From NCBI RefSeq assembly GCF_000376825.1, contig NZ_AQXW01000004.1, positions 1,922,001 to 1,986,000 on the forward strand: a stretch of DNA of 64,000 nt. The letters are read 5' to 3'. How positions within the stretch are numbered: the first letter of the stretch is position 1; each line of letters begins with the position of its first letter. Origin of the DNA: Demetria terragena DSM 11295 (lineage in GTDB: Bacteria; Actinomycetota; Actinomycetes; Actinomycetales; Dermatophilaceae). Positions 38,689 through 46,512 of the stretch are shown in pieces. The position numbers and the translations under genes were made by a program. Under the pieces are notes generated by a model, which had not been told where the DNA came from, did no database searches, and saw nothing but the letters and a program-made list of their open reading frames with translations.

Positions 38689-40167
38689 GTGCCTGATCGT
38701 CCCGACGCTCTGACGTTGTTGCAACGCGCAACGGCTCATCTCGCCCCGCATTTGCCCGTGCTCACCGACCTTGGTGAGCGGTTCACCGCTGCCGGGCACG
38801 AGCTCGCGCTGGTGGGCGGACCGGTGCGCGACGCTCTCCTCGGCCGCGCGATCGTCGATCTGGACCTCACCACCTCGGCTACTCCGGATGAGATCTTGGC
38901 GTTGCTGGAGGAGTGGGGCAGCGCGACCTGGGATGTCGGCCGCGAGTTTGGGACGATCGGCGCCCGACTTCGCGACGTCGTGGTTGAGGTGACGACCTAC
39001 CGGGCCGATGCCTATGACCCGAGTTCCCGCAAGCCGGTCGTCGCCTTCGGCGACAACCTGGATGACGATCTCGCCCGGCGCGACTTTGCGATCAATGCGA
39101 TGGCGATGCGGATCCCCGACCTGACGTTTGTCGACCCCTTCGACGGGTTGGGCGACCTCCTGGAGCGGAGGCTGCGTACCCCATCGACTCCGGAGATCTC
39201 GTTCTCCGATGACCCGCTGCGGATGATGCGCGCGGCACGGTTCGTGGCCTCGCTCGGGTTTGTGGTGACCGAGGACGTTCAGGCCGCCATGTCCGATATG
39301 GCCGACCGGATCGCCATCGTGTCAGCTGAACGAGTTCGCGACGAGATCACGAAGTTGATGCTCGCGTCCCGCCCGGTTGATGGGTTGCGCCTGCTGGTCG
39401 ACACCGGCCTTGCCGCTCACGTCCTGCCGGAGTTGCCCGCGCTGCAACTCGAGGTCGATGAGCACCACCGGCATAAGGATGTCTACGAGCACTCCCTCAT
39501 CGTGCTGGAGCAAGCCATCGCGCTCGAGGGTCCGCGCGAGGTCCGGGAGGTGGGCGAGGTCGAGCCGATCGAGGGTCCGGATCTCGTCCTTCGCCTCGCG
39601 GCGCTGCTGCATGACATCGGTAAGCCCGCCACCCGGCGTTTCGAGGCCGGTGGCGGGGTGTCCTTCCACCATCACGAAGTGGTGGGCGCAAAGATGACCC
39701 GCAAGCGCCTGCGGGAGTTGCGTTTCGACAAGGAGACGATCAAGGCGGTCACCCGGCTCGTCGAACTGCACCTAAGATTCCACGGCTACGGCGGCGGCGA
39801 ATGGACCGACTCGGCCGTCCGGCGATACATCACCGATGCGGGACCGCTGCTGGGTCGGCTGCACCTACTGACTCGTTCAGACTGCACGACGCGCAACCGT
39901 AAGAAGGCTGAGCGCCTCGCGCGCACCTACGACGATCTCGAGCGCCGGATCGCCACGTTGCTGGAGGCTGAGGAGCTGGGCAAGGTGCGCCCGGAACTCA
40001 ATGGCAACCAGATCGGTGAGGTTTTGGGCATCGCACCGGGGCCGGTGCTCGGGCGGGCATACCAGCATCTGCTGCAGGTGCGCCTGGACGAGGGCCCGAT
40101 TGGCGAGGACGCCGCCACCGAGCGGTTGCTTGCCTGGTGGGCCGACCAACCCGAGGCTACTCGGTGA
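38689..40167 (+). CDS. pcnA: CCA tRNA nucleotidyltransferase
   Basis: The 492-residue enzyme has the class II nucleotidyltransferase motif LVGGPVRDALLGRAIVDLDLTT with the catalytic DLD carboxylates, the RRDFAINAMAM block and an HD domain with LLHDIGKP. It adds CCA to tRNA 3' ends; neither tRNA in this window encodes CCA, which fits. The symbol pcnA follows actinobacterial usage. The GTG 38689 (VPDRPDALTLLQRA) was chosen because upstream residues are not conserved. It converges with the solute-binding-protein gene and overlaps it by 11 nt. Confidence 0.94.
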   Translation: MPDRPDALTLLQRATAHLAPHLPVLTDLGERFTAAGHELALVGGPVRDALLGRAIVDLDLTTSATPDEILALLEEWGSATWDVGREFGTIGARLRDVVVEVTTYRADAYDPSSRKPVVAFGDNLDDDLARRDFAINAMAMRIPDLTFVDPFDGLGDLLERRLRTPSTPEISFSDDPLRMMRAARFVASLGFVVTEDVQAAMSDMADRIAIVSAERVRDEITKLMLASRPVDGLRLLVDTGLAAHVLPELPALQLEVDEHHRHKDVYEHSLIVLEQAIALEGPREVREVGEVEPIEGPDLVLRLAALLHDIGKPATRRFEAGGGVSFHHHEVVGAKMTRKRLRELRFDKETIKAVTRLVELHLRFHGYGGGEWTDSAVRRYITDAGPLLGRLHLLTRSDCTTRNRKKAERLARTYDDLERRIATLLEAEELGKVRPELNGNQIGEVLGIAPGPVLGRAYQHLLQVRLDEGPIGEDAATERLLAWWADQPEATR

Positions 40168-41143
40168 TCAAGCCCTGCTTCGTGAGCCAATCGAACGCCA
40201 CGTCCCCGGGCTCCCGACCATCGACATCGATCTGTCGATTGAGCTCGAGCAAGACATTGTTGGTCAGTTTGGCTGCGACGGGAGCGAATAGCTCCTTGAT
40301 CTGCGGATAGGCCTCAAGCGTCTTGTTCGCGACGACCAGGGATGCGTTGTACTTGGGGAAGTAACTCTTGTCATCCTCAAGGACCTTCAAGTTGAGCGCC
40401 TTGATCCGACCGTCCGTCGTGAAGACTTCACCGAAGGTGCAGAGCCCGTTGCCGGTTGCGGCGTAGATGGCGCCGGTGTCGAGCGTCTTGACTTGGTTCT
40501 TCTTAATCGTGCTGCCCAGCGGGAGGCCGTACTTCTTGAGCATGGGCTCGAAGCCGTCGTTGCGGCTGGCGAACTCAGACTCCACGCAGAACGTGCGCTC
40601 GGCCTGCGGCACCTTCTTCATGTCGCTCATCGTGTTGAGGCCGTATTTTTTGGCAACCGAGGACTTCACGGCCATGCCATAGGTGTTGTTCAGGGGGGCG
40701 GAAGGCAACCAGCGCAAGGCATTCTTCTTGGCGTCCTCGTCGCGGACGGCGACATACTGCTTGCGTTCGTCGGGGATCGGATCGGTATGCCCGAGGTAGT
40801 TGATCCATCCCGTTCCGGTGTACTCCCACATGATCTGGATGTCGCCCTGCACCTGCGCCTGACGGGCACTCGAGCTTCCGGGGATGTTGGTGAGGTCGGT
40901 GACGGTGGCGCCCGCCGACTTCAGCATGATGATTGCGATCTTGCCCAACAGGATCTGCTCGGTAAAGTTCTTCGAGCCGATGGCGATCTCGGCGCCGTTC
41001 AGCGGCTTGACGTCGCTGACGGCACCGGAGAGTTTGCCGCTGGGGACGAAGCCGCCGGCAGAGCCAAGTCCACATCCGGTGAGCAGCATCGCCCCGGCCG
41101 TCAGGACGACGCCGCTTCGGCGTAGGCGGGCAGGGGTCCTCAT
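40157..41143 (-). CDS. Osmoprotectant/betaine ABC transporter substrate-binding lipoprotein
   Basis: The 328-residue protein has a lipoprotein signal with lipobox LLTGC near residue 24. An OpuAC/ProX-type domain follows (IAIGSKNFTEQILLGKIAIIML... and GLCTFGEVFTTDGRI). Such proteins bind glycine betaine, carnitine or related quaternary amines outside the membrane. Its ATG overlaps the permease stop by one nucleotide. It is the fourth gene of a permease-ATPase-permease-binding protein operon, the layout of compatible-solute importers. Confidence 0.92.
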   Translation of the reverse strand: MRTPARLRRSGVVLTAGAMLLTGCGLGSAGGFVPSGKLSGAVSDVKPLNGAEIAIGSKNFTEQILLGKIAIIMLKSAGATVTDLTNIPGSSSARQAQVQGDIQIMWEYTGTGWINYLGHTDPIPDERKQYVAVRDEDAKKNALRWLPSAPLNNTYGMAVKSSVAKKYGLNTMSDMKKVPQAERTFCVESEFASRNDGFEPMLKKYGLPLGSTIKKNQVKTLDTGAIYAATGNGLCTFGEVFTTDGRIKALNLKVLEDDKSYFPKYNASLVVANKTLEAYPQIKELFAPVAAKLTNNVLLELNRQIDVDGREPGDVAFDWLTKQGLITE

Positions 41144-41934
41144 CAGCGCATTCCTTTCGGGGTGGCGGCGAGTTCCATGAGCCGACCGAGCCAGTCGATG
41201 ATGAGCGCAAGTGCGGCGATGAGTACGGCACCGCTGACCAGGACCGAGGTTCGGTCCAATTCGATCCCGGTCTTGATGAGCGAGCCAAGGCCGCCAGCGT
41301 CGATGAAGGTACCGAAGGCCGCGGTCCCGGCAACCAGCACGAGGGTGGTGCGAACACCGGTCATGATGATCGGCACTGCCATCGGCAACTCGATGCGCAG
41401 TAGGACGGCGAACTTGGACATCCCCATGCCCTGCGCCGCTTCGACCAGCGTGGGGTCGATCGACTGCAGCCCGACGATGGTGTTGCGCAGGACGGGCAAG
41501 AAGGAGTAGGCCGCCAGCGAGATGACGGCGGTGGTAAACCCGAAACCGATCCACATGGCCAGCAACACGATGACGCCAATGACCGGAGCAGCCTGGCCCG
41601 CGTTCGCCACGGCAATAACCGGCCCGGAAAGTTTGCGCAACGCCGGCCGGGTCAGGGCGATGCCCACCGGAATCGCGGTGACGAGCACGACGATCGAGGT
41701 CACGACGGTCAGCTTCAGGTGCTCCACCGTCAGCGTGCCGACGTTTCCCCAGTCCAGGATGCGTGCCTCGATATCGTCCAGCGTGGTGGTGGAGCGCCAG
41801 AAGATCCAGCAGCCCAGGATGATGACCACCAGGATCGGGATACCGGCGATGGTGGGCAGATTGGCCCGCAGGCCACCTTTGGTCGCGCCCGTTTCCTCGA
41901 CGGTGGTGGTGACGATCGAGGGATCGGCCGTCAT
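41143..41934 (-). CDS. Osmoprotectant ABC transporter permease (second)
   Basis: The 263-residue protein has an N-terminal helix (AGIPILVVIILGCWIFW). A BinDing-protein-dependent transport domain follows, with the EAA loop around LVEAAQGMGMSKFAVLLRIELPMAVPIIMTGVRT. It forms half of the membrane channel with the other permease encoded upstream. It overlaps the ATPase gene at 41931-41934 and the binding-protein gene at 41143. Confidence 0.92.
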   Translation of the reverse strand: MTADPSIVTTTVEETGATKGGLRANLPTIAGIPILVVIILGCWIFWRSTTTLDDIEARILDWGNVGTLTVEHLKLTVVTSIVVLVTAIPVGIALTRPALRKLSGPVIAVANAGQAAPVIGVIVLLAMWIGFGFTTAVISLAAYSFLPVLRNTIVGLQSIDPTLVEAAQGMGMSKFAVLLRIELPMAVPIIMTGVRTTLVLVAGTAAFGTFIDAGGLGSLIKTGIELDRTSVLVSGAVLIAALALIIDWLGRLMELAATPKGMR

Positions 41935-43097
41935 GGTGAGGACTCCTCGCCGGAGGCTAGTTCAGCCTGTTCGTTCACGGCGCGTACGTGATCGGTGACC
42001 TGGCGGAAGGTCACGATGCCCAGATATTCATCGCGCTTACCGGTCACGACAATCCCGTCGTGATTGGAGGTCAGCATGGCGTCGAGTGCATCGTTGAGGG
42101 TGGCCCGGTGGTCGACCGAATCCAAGTCGGCGTTCTTCACCTGAATAGGGCCGTTCAAGTCGCGGCGCCAGAGCCAGTCGACCGGGCGGTCGCGATCATC
42201 CAGGATGACGACCGAGCGGTGCCCAGTCTGCTCAGCGCTGGCCCGGGCGTCCTCGCCTGACGATCCGAGTCTGGCGGTGGCTTGCGGTTGGATCTCCAGG
42301 TCCCGCACTCGGGCCAAGGTCAGGGACTTCAGGGATGAGCCCGAGCCGACGAAGTCTTCGACGAACTCATTGGCCGGTGCGGCCAGGATCGCCTCGGGGG
42401 TGTCGTACTGCGCGATCTGAGCCCCCTCCCGCAAGATGAGGATGCGATCACCCAGCTTGAGCGCCTCGTCAATGTCGTGCGTGACGCAGATGATGGTTTT
42501 GTGCAGTTCTTCTTGGATGGACAGCAATTCGTCCTGCAGGCGTTGGCGAGTAATGGGGTCCACCGCGCCAAACGGTTCGTCCATGAGCACGACCGGGGGG
42601 TCGGCAGCCAGCCCACGGGCGACACCCACCCGCTGCTGCTGACCACCAGAGAGTTCACGGGGGAAGCGGTGCGCATAAACCTTGGGGTCGAGCCCGACGA
42701 GGTCGAGGAGTTCCTCGATGCGCTCGTCGATGCGCGACGTTTTCCACTTCAGCAGCTTGGGGACCATCGCGACGTTCTGCGCGACGGTCAGGTGGGGAAA
42801 CAGCGAGCCGCCCTGAATCACGTAGCCGATGCTGCGGCGCAACTCATCGACATCCTTAGTGCCGATGTCTTCGCCGTCGATCGTGATCGAACCACTGGTG
42901 GGGTTGATGAGCCGGTTGATCATCTTCAAGGAGGTCGTCTTGCCACAGCCGGACGGACCGACGAACATGACGGTTTCGCCAGCGGGAATGTGCAGCGACA
43001 GGTTGCCGACAGCCGGGGCCTTCTGGCTCGGGTACTGCTTGACGACGTCGGTGAACCGGAGTTCGGCACCGCTGATGGCATTGGTGTGATCAGGCAC
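41931..43097 (-). CDS. Osmoprotectant ABC transporter ATPase with CBS domains
   Basis: The 388-residue ATPase has Walker A GPSGCGKTT, the signature LSGGQQQRVGVARGL, Walker B VVLMDEPFGAVD and the H-loop ICVTHDIDEA. The C-terminal 120 residues form CBS-type modules (GHRSVVILDDRDRPVDWLW and ATLNDALDAMLTSNHDGIVV), which sense ionic strength or cyclic di-AMP in related OpuA/OpuC systems. The GTG 43097 follows CAGGGGTATCC and overlaps the first permease gene by 8 nt. Confidence 0.93.
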   Translation of the reverse strand: MPDHTNAISGAELRFTDVVKQYPSQKAPAVGNLSLHIPAGETVMFVGPSGCGKTTSLKMINRLINPTSGSITIDGEDIGTKDVDELRRSIGYVIQGGSLFPHLTVAQNVAMVPKLLKWKTSRIDERIEELLDLVGLDPKVYAHRFPRELSGGQQQRVGVARGLAADPPVVLMDEPFGAVDPITRQRLQDELLSIQEELHKTIICVTHDIDEALKLGDRILILREGAQIAQYDTPEAILAAPANEFVEDFVGSGSSLKSLTLARVRDLEIQPQATARLGSSGEDARASAEQTGHRSVVILDDRDRPVDWLWRRDLNGPIQVKNADLDSVDHRATLNDALDAMLTSNHDGIVVTGKRDEYLGIVTFRQVTDHVRAVNEQAELASGEESSP

Positions 43098-43731
43098 GGA
43101 TACCCCTGGAGATGGTGAGTCGGCCGAAGAACAGCAGAGCAAGGTCGAGCAGCATCGCAAGGATCACGATGCCGATGGTGCCAACTAGTGCGCTATTGAC
43201 GGCGTTGGCGCCGCCAATGCGCGACAGGCCGGAGAAGATGGATCCACCGAGGCCGGGGCCGAGTGCGTAGGCACCAATAGCGGCCACGCCCATAGACATC
43301 TGGGCTGAGACGCGCAGTCCGGCCAGGATGACGGGCCAGGCGAGCGGAAGGCGTACCCGCAAGAACTGTCCGGCTGGATTGAGGCCCATGCCCTTGGCGG
43401 ATTCAAGCAATTCGGGTTTGACGCCATTGAGTCCAACCACCGCATTACGCAGGATCGGCAGAATGGCGTAGAAGGTGACGACAGCGATACTGGGTTTGGC
43501 GCCCACCCCGAAGATGACGAGGGCGACACCGAGCAGCGCAAGGCTTGGGATGGTGAGCCCGATCGCCGTGATCGCATTGGCAATGCCCGCCAGCCGCGGC
43601 TGGGAGACGATCAGCATGGCGAGCGCGATGGCAATGATCGTCGCGAGAAGCAACGACTGGACGACCAAACTCACGTGTTGGTACGACCGGAAAAGGATGT
43701 CAGCCCAGCGCTCGTCCAGGAAGTCGCGCAT
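43090..43731 (-). CDS. Osmoprotectant ABC transporter permease (first)
   Basis: The 213-residue inner-membrane protein has five or six hydrophobic helices and the EAA loop ELLESAKGMGLNPAGQFLRVRLPLAWPVILAGLR. It pairs with the 41143-41934 permease. The ATG 43731 is chosen because GGAAGG lies 9 nt upstream; a GTG at 43758 would extend it by nine residues. It is the first gene of the transporter operon. Confidence 0.9.
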   Translation of the reverse strand: MRDFLDERWADILFRSYQHVSLVVQSLLLATIIAIALAMLIVSQPRLAGIANAITAIGLTIPSLALLGVALVIFGVGAKPSIAVVTFYAILPILRNAVVGLNGVKPELLESAKGMGLNPAGQFLRVRLPLAWPVILAGLRVSAQMSMGVAAIGAYALGPGLGGSIFSGLSRIGGANAVNSALVGTIGIVILAMLLDLALLFFGRLTISRGIRA

Positions 43732-43910
43732 GGGCGTAAACCTTCCGGTCGGGGGCACGACACCCGAAGGCGGGTGACGTCGAATTTCCTTACTAAACTA
43801 GTCGCAAAGCAAAGAGTGCGTGGATATTCGCGGACACGCTGCGAAAGGTGTGAGGTCGAGATAGAATTCGCGATCCGCAGACGATCAGGGATTCAGCGAG
43901 GGACTCAGGA

Positions 43911-44480
43911 ATGACTCGACCGGCCGCGCCGTCACGGCCATCGCCGATGAGCCGTGGAATCCACGAGCCTCTCCACCCGGCGGTGACCGGCAGCATCATC
44001 GGAACGATCGGCGCGACGGCATTTGTGTTGATCAACCGCAGCGAACTGCCCGGCGCCTGGCCAGAGATCGCTCTCGGCGCCTGGTTGGTTGCGCTCGCGG
44101 TCACCATCTTCGCCGTTTTTGTGCGCCCGCGCCGGCTCACTGACCCAGGGCCGCCCGGTCCCTATGCCGGGCTGATTTACAGCGGCAGCATCGCGGGGAT
44201 GCTCGCTTTGATGGCCATCGGGCGGGTCGTCCTTGATGCCGTGGATCGACCAGAGTTACAACCAGCGGTGGTCGTCATCGCGGTCGGCGCACACTTCGTG
44301 CCGTTTGCGAAGACGTTCAATGTGCCGATCTTCGCGACCCTTGGTTGGACGGTGACCGCGCTTGGCGTGATCGGATTGCTGAGTGGGCTGATTGGCGGTG
44401 CGGTTCCCGCCGCCGTGGCCGCCACGCTCACCGGGATCGTGATGCTCACGGCAATCGCCAGGTCCGCGTGGACTCAGTGA
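43911..44480 (+). CDS. Hypothetical membrane protein
   Basis: The 189-residue protein has a short Pro/Arg-rich N-terminus and about five transmembrane helices in the pattern of small polytopic proteins (helices near 25-42, 55-72, 88-107, 118-135, 145-185). No cofactor or catalytic motif is seen. It stands alone between the transporter operon (divergent) and ino1 (convergent), ending at a hairpin terminator. I do not recognise the family. Confidence 0.7.
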   Translation: MTRPAAPSRPSPMSRGIHEPLHPAVTGSIIGTIGATAFVLINRSELPGAWPEIALGAWLVALAVTIFAVFVRPRRLTDPGPPGPYAGLIYSGSIAGMLALMAIGRVVLDAVDRPELQPAVVVIAVGAHFVPFAKTFNVPIFATLGWTVTALGVIGLLSGLIGGAVPAAVAATLTGIVMLTAIARSAWTQ

Positions 44481-44481
44481 T

Positions 44482-44528
44482 CGTGGGTGGTGACCGCACT
44501 GCCTAGGCATGGCGAGGTCACACCCACG
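44482..44528. terminator. Convergent terminator between membrane gene and ino1
   Basis: CGTGGGTGGTGACC pairs with GGTCACACCCACG with one bulge. An inner palindrome GCCTAGGC occupies the loop. It lies between two converging genes and can serve both. Confidence 0.7.
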
Positions 44529-44566
44529 TTCCCTGACGCGCCCTTCCGGGCCGGCAGCGACAGAGG

Positions 44567-45658
44567 TCAGCGCGGTTCGTCACCCGCAATGAACGCCTCG
44601 ACCTTGGCCCGGCCGAGGGAGTCTTCGCGCTGCTCCGGCGGTGACTTCATCAGGTAGGAGCTCGCGGACAACAGCGCGCCACCGATTCCGCGGTCCTTGG
44701 CGATCTTCGCGGCGCGGATCGCGTCGATGATGATGCCGGCGGAGTTGGGGGAGTCCCATACCTCGAGTTTGTATTCCAGGTTCAACGGCACGTCGCCGAA
44801 GGCGCGGCCCTCAAGGCGCACATAGGCCCACTTGCGGTCATCGAGCCAGGCGACGTAGTCGGACGGGCCGATGTGGACGTTGCGGTCATCGGTCTTGTTG
44901 GCCAACTCGCCGGACAGGTTGGAGGTCACGGCCTGGGTCTTGGAGACCTTCTTGGACTCCAGGCGCTCGCGCTCGAGCATGTTCTTGAAGTCCATGTTGC
45001 CGCCAACGTTGAGTTGGTAGGTGCGATCCAGCACCACACCACGGTCCTCAAACAGGCGGGCCATGACGCGGTGGGTGATCGTTGCGCCGACCTGGCTCTT
45101 GATGTCATCGCCGATGATCGGGACGCCGGCGTCTTCGAACTTCTTGGCCCACTCCGGGTCGCTGGCGATGAAGACCGGCAGTGCGTTGACGAAGGCGACG
45201 CCCGCGTCGATGGCGCACTGCGCGTAGAACTTGTCGGCCTGCTCGGAACCCACGGGAAGGTAGGACACCAGAACGTCGACCTGCGCGTCTTTGAGCGCCT
45301 GGACGACATCGACGGGCTCGGCGGCGGACTCCTCGATCGTCATGGCGTAGTACTTGCCGATGCCATCGAGGGTCGGTCCGCGCTGTACCTCGACGCCGGA
45401 GGTCGGGACGTCGCACAGCTTGATGGTGTTGTTTTCGCTGGCCCCAATGGCCTCGGCGAGGTCCTTGCCGACCTTCTTGTCGTCGACGTCGAAGGCGGCA
45501 ACGAACTTCACGTCGTTGACGTGGTAATCGCCGAACTTCACGTGCATCAAGCCGGGGACGGTCGCCGACGGGTCGGCGTCTTTGTAGTACTCGACGCCTT
45601 GCACCAGGCTGCTCGCGCAGTTCCCGACGCCGACGACAGCGACTCGAATGTTGCCCAT
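44567..45658 (-). CDS. ino1: Inositol-3-phosphate synthase
   Basis: The 363-residue enzyme begins [21 protein letters not shown], the NAD-binding motif of the short actinobacterial myo-inositol-1-phosphate synthases. It also contains [22 protein letters not shown] and [15 protein letters not shown]. It converts glucose-6-phosphate to inositol-3-phosphate, feeding mycothiol and phosphatidylinositol synthesis, hallmarks of actinobacteria. The PadR gene lies directly upstream on the same strand (47 nt), as in mycobacteria (Rv0046c-Rv0047c). Confidence 0.96.
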   Translation of the reverse strand: MGNIRVAVVGVGNCASSLVQGVEYYKDADPSATVPGLMHVKFGDYHVNDVKFVAAFDVDDKKVGKDLAEAIGASENNTIKLCDVPTSGVEVQRGPTLDGIGKYYAMTIEESAAEPVDVVQALKDAQVDVLVSYLPVGSEQADKFYAQCAIDAGVAFVNALPVFIASDPEWAKKFEDAGVPIIGDDIKSQVGATITHRVMARLFEDRGVVLDRTYQLNVGGNMDFKNMLERERLESKKVSKTQAVTSNLSGELANKTDDRNVHIGPSDYVAWLDDRKWAYVRLEGRAFGDVPLNLEYKLEVWDSPNSAGIIIDAIRAAKIAKDRGIGGALLSASSYLMKSPPEQREDSLGRAKVEAFIAGDEPR

Positions 45659-45705
45659 GTGTTGTGTCCTTTCCCGTGCCGGCGGACCGGCGGTTGGTCG
45701 TGCGA

Positions 45706-46296
45706 TCAGTCCGTGTCAGGTGGTGCGGAGGTGTCGATCGTGCGGTCGGCGTTGGAGTACGCCGTGCGCTCGGTCTCGATCAGCTCGGATAGCCAGCGGA
45801 TCTCGCGCTCCTCGCGCTCCAACCCATGCCGGTGCAATTCAGCGGTGTAGGCGTCGGCGCGTTCCCGTCGCTCCTTGGCTTCGGTGCGGGCAGCGTCCAG
45901 ACGCTGCTCCAGTCGGGAACGGCGACCTTCGAGAATGCGAAGCCTGGCATCGCGGGAGGCGCGCCCGAAGAAGGCGAAGTGCACGTCGAAGGAGTCGTCC
46001 TCCCAGGCTGTCGGCCCGGCCCGGTCGAGTACGGCTTGGAAGTGTTCTTTGCCTTCGGCCGTCAATTCGTAGGTGATCTTGGTACGCCGCCCGGTGGCCG
46101 AGTCGCCAGAGGTGCTGATCCACGCGCGGTGTTCGAGGGTGCGCAGACAGGGATACAGCGACCCGTAGGACACCACCCGGAAAGCGCCGAGCACACCCGT
46201 GAGTCGCTTCCGCAGTTCGTAGCCGTGCATGGGGCTGTCTTGCAGGAGTCCCAGGATGGCTAACTCGAGCATGGCGGCACGGCGGGATGCGACCAC
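45706..46296 (-). CDS. PadR family transcriptional regulator
   Basis: The 196-residue protein has the PadR winged helix ([24 protein letters not shown], then [17 protein letters not shown]) and a C-terminal coiled-coil region ([34 protein letters not shown]), so it is a PadR-s2 or Vir-type member. It probably controls itself and ino1. A GTG at 46296 with GGAGAGG six nt upstream is the better-supported start; the ATG 46272 is the alternative. A 21-bp palindrome at 46372-46392 in the promoter region is a likely operator. Confidence 0.9.
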   Translation of the reverse strand: MVASRRAAMLELAILGLLQDSPMHGYELRKRLTGVLGAFRVVSYGSLYPCLRTLEHRAWISTSGDSATGRRTKITYELTAEGKEHFQAVLDRAGPTAWEDDSFDVHFAFFGRASRDARLRILEGRRSRLEQRLDAARTEAKERRERADAYTAELHRHGLEREEREIRWLSELIETERTAYSNADRTIDTSAPPDTD

Positions 46297-46371
46297 GCTG
46301 CACCTCTCCACCCGTCGGAAATCCCGACTTGACCTAACAAAGTCGAAGTTTGTGAGTTCGACGCTACCACG

Positions 46372-46392
46372 GATATATCGCACCGATATGTC
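46372..46392. promoter_or_regulatory. Palindrome, probable PadR operator
   Basis: GATATATCG-CAC-CGATATGTC is an inverted repeat matching at 8 of 9 positions per arm. It is AT-rich against the GC-rich surroundings. It lies 76 bp before the PadR start and 121 bp before the ponA start, so it may serve either. Confidence 0.55.
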
Positions 46393-46512
46393 CCGTGTGT
46401 GGTTGGACCTCCCAGCCGAACCGAACCCTGTCGTCAGGGATGGGGGTTACCCTGGATTGGGGTCTCGGTGCCTCACGTCCTGCCGCATGGCTTCCGTTCA
46501 CGAAGGATTTCT

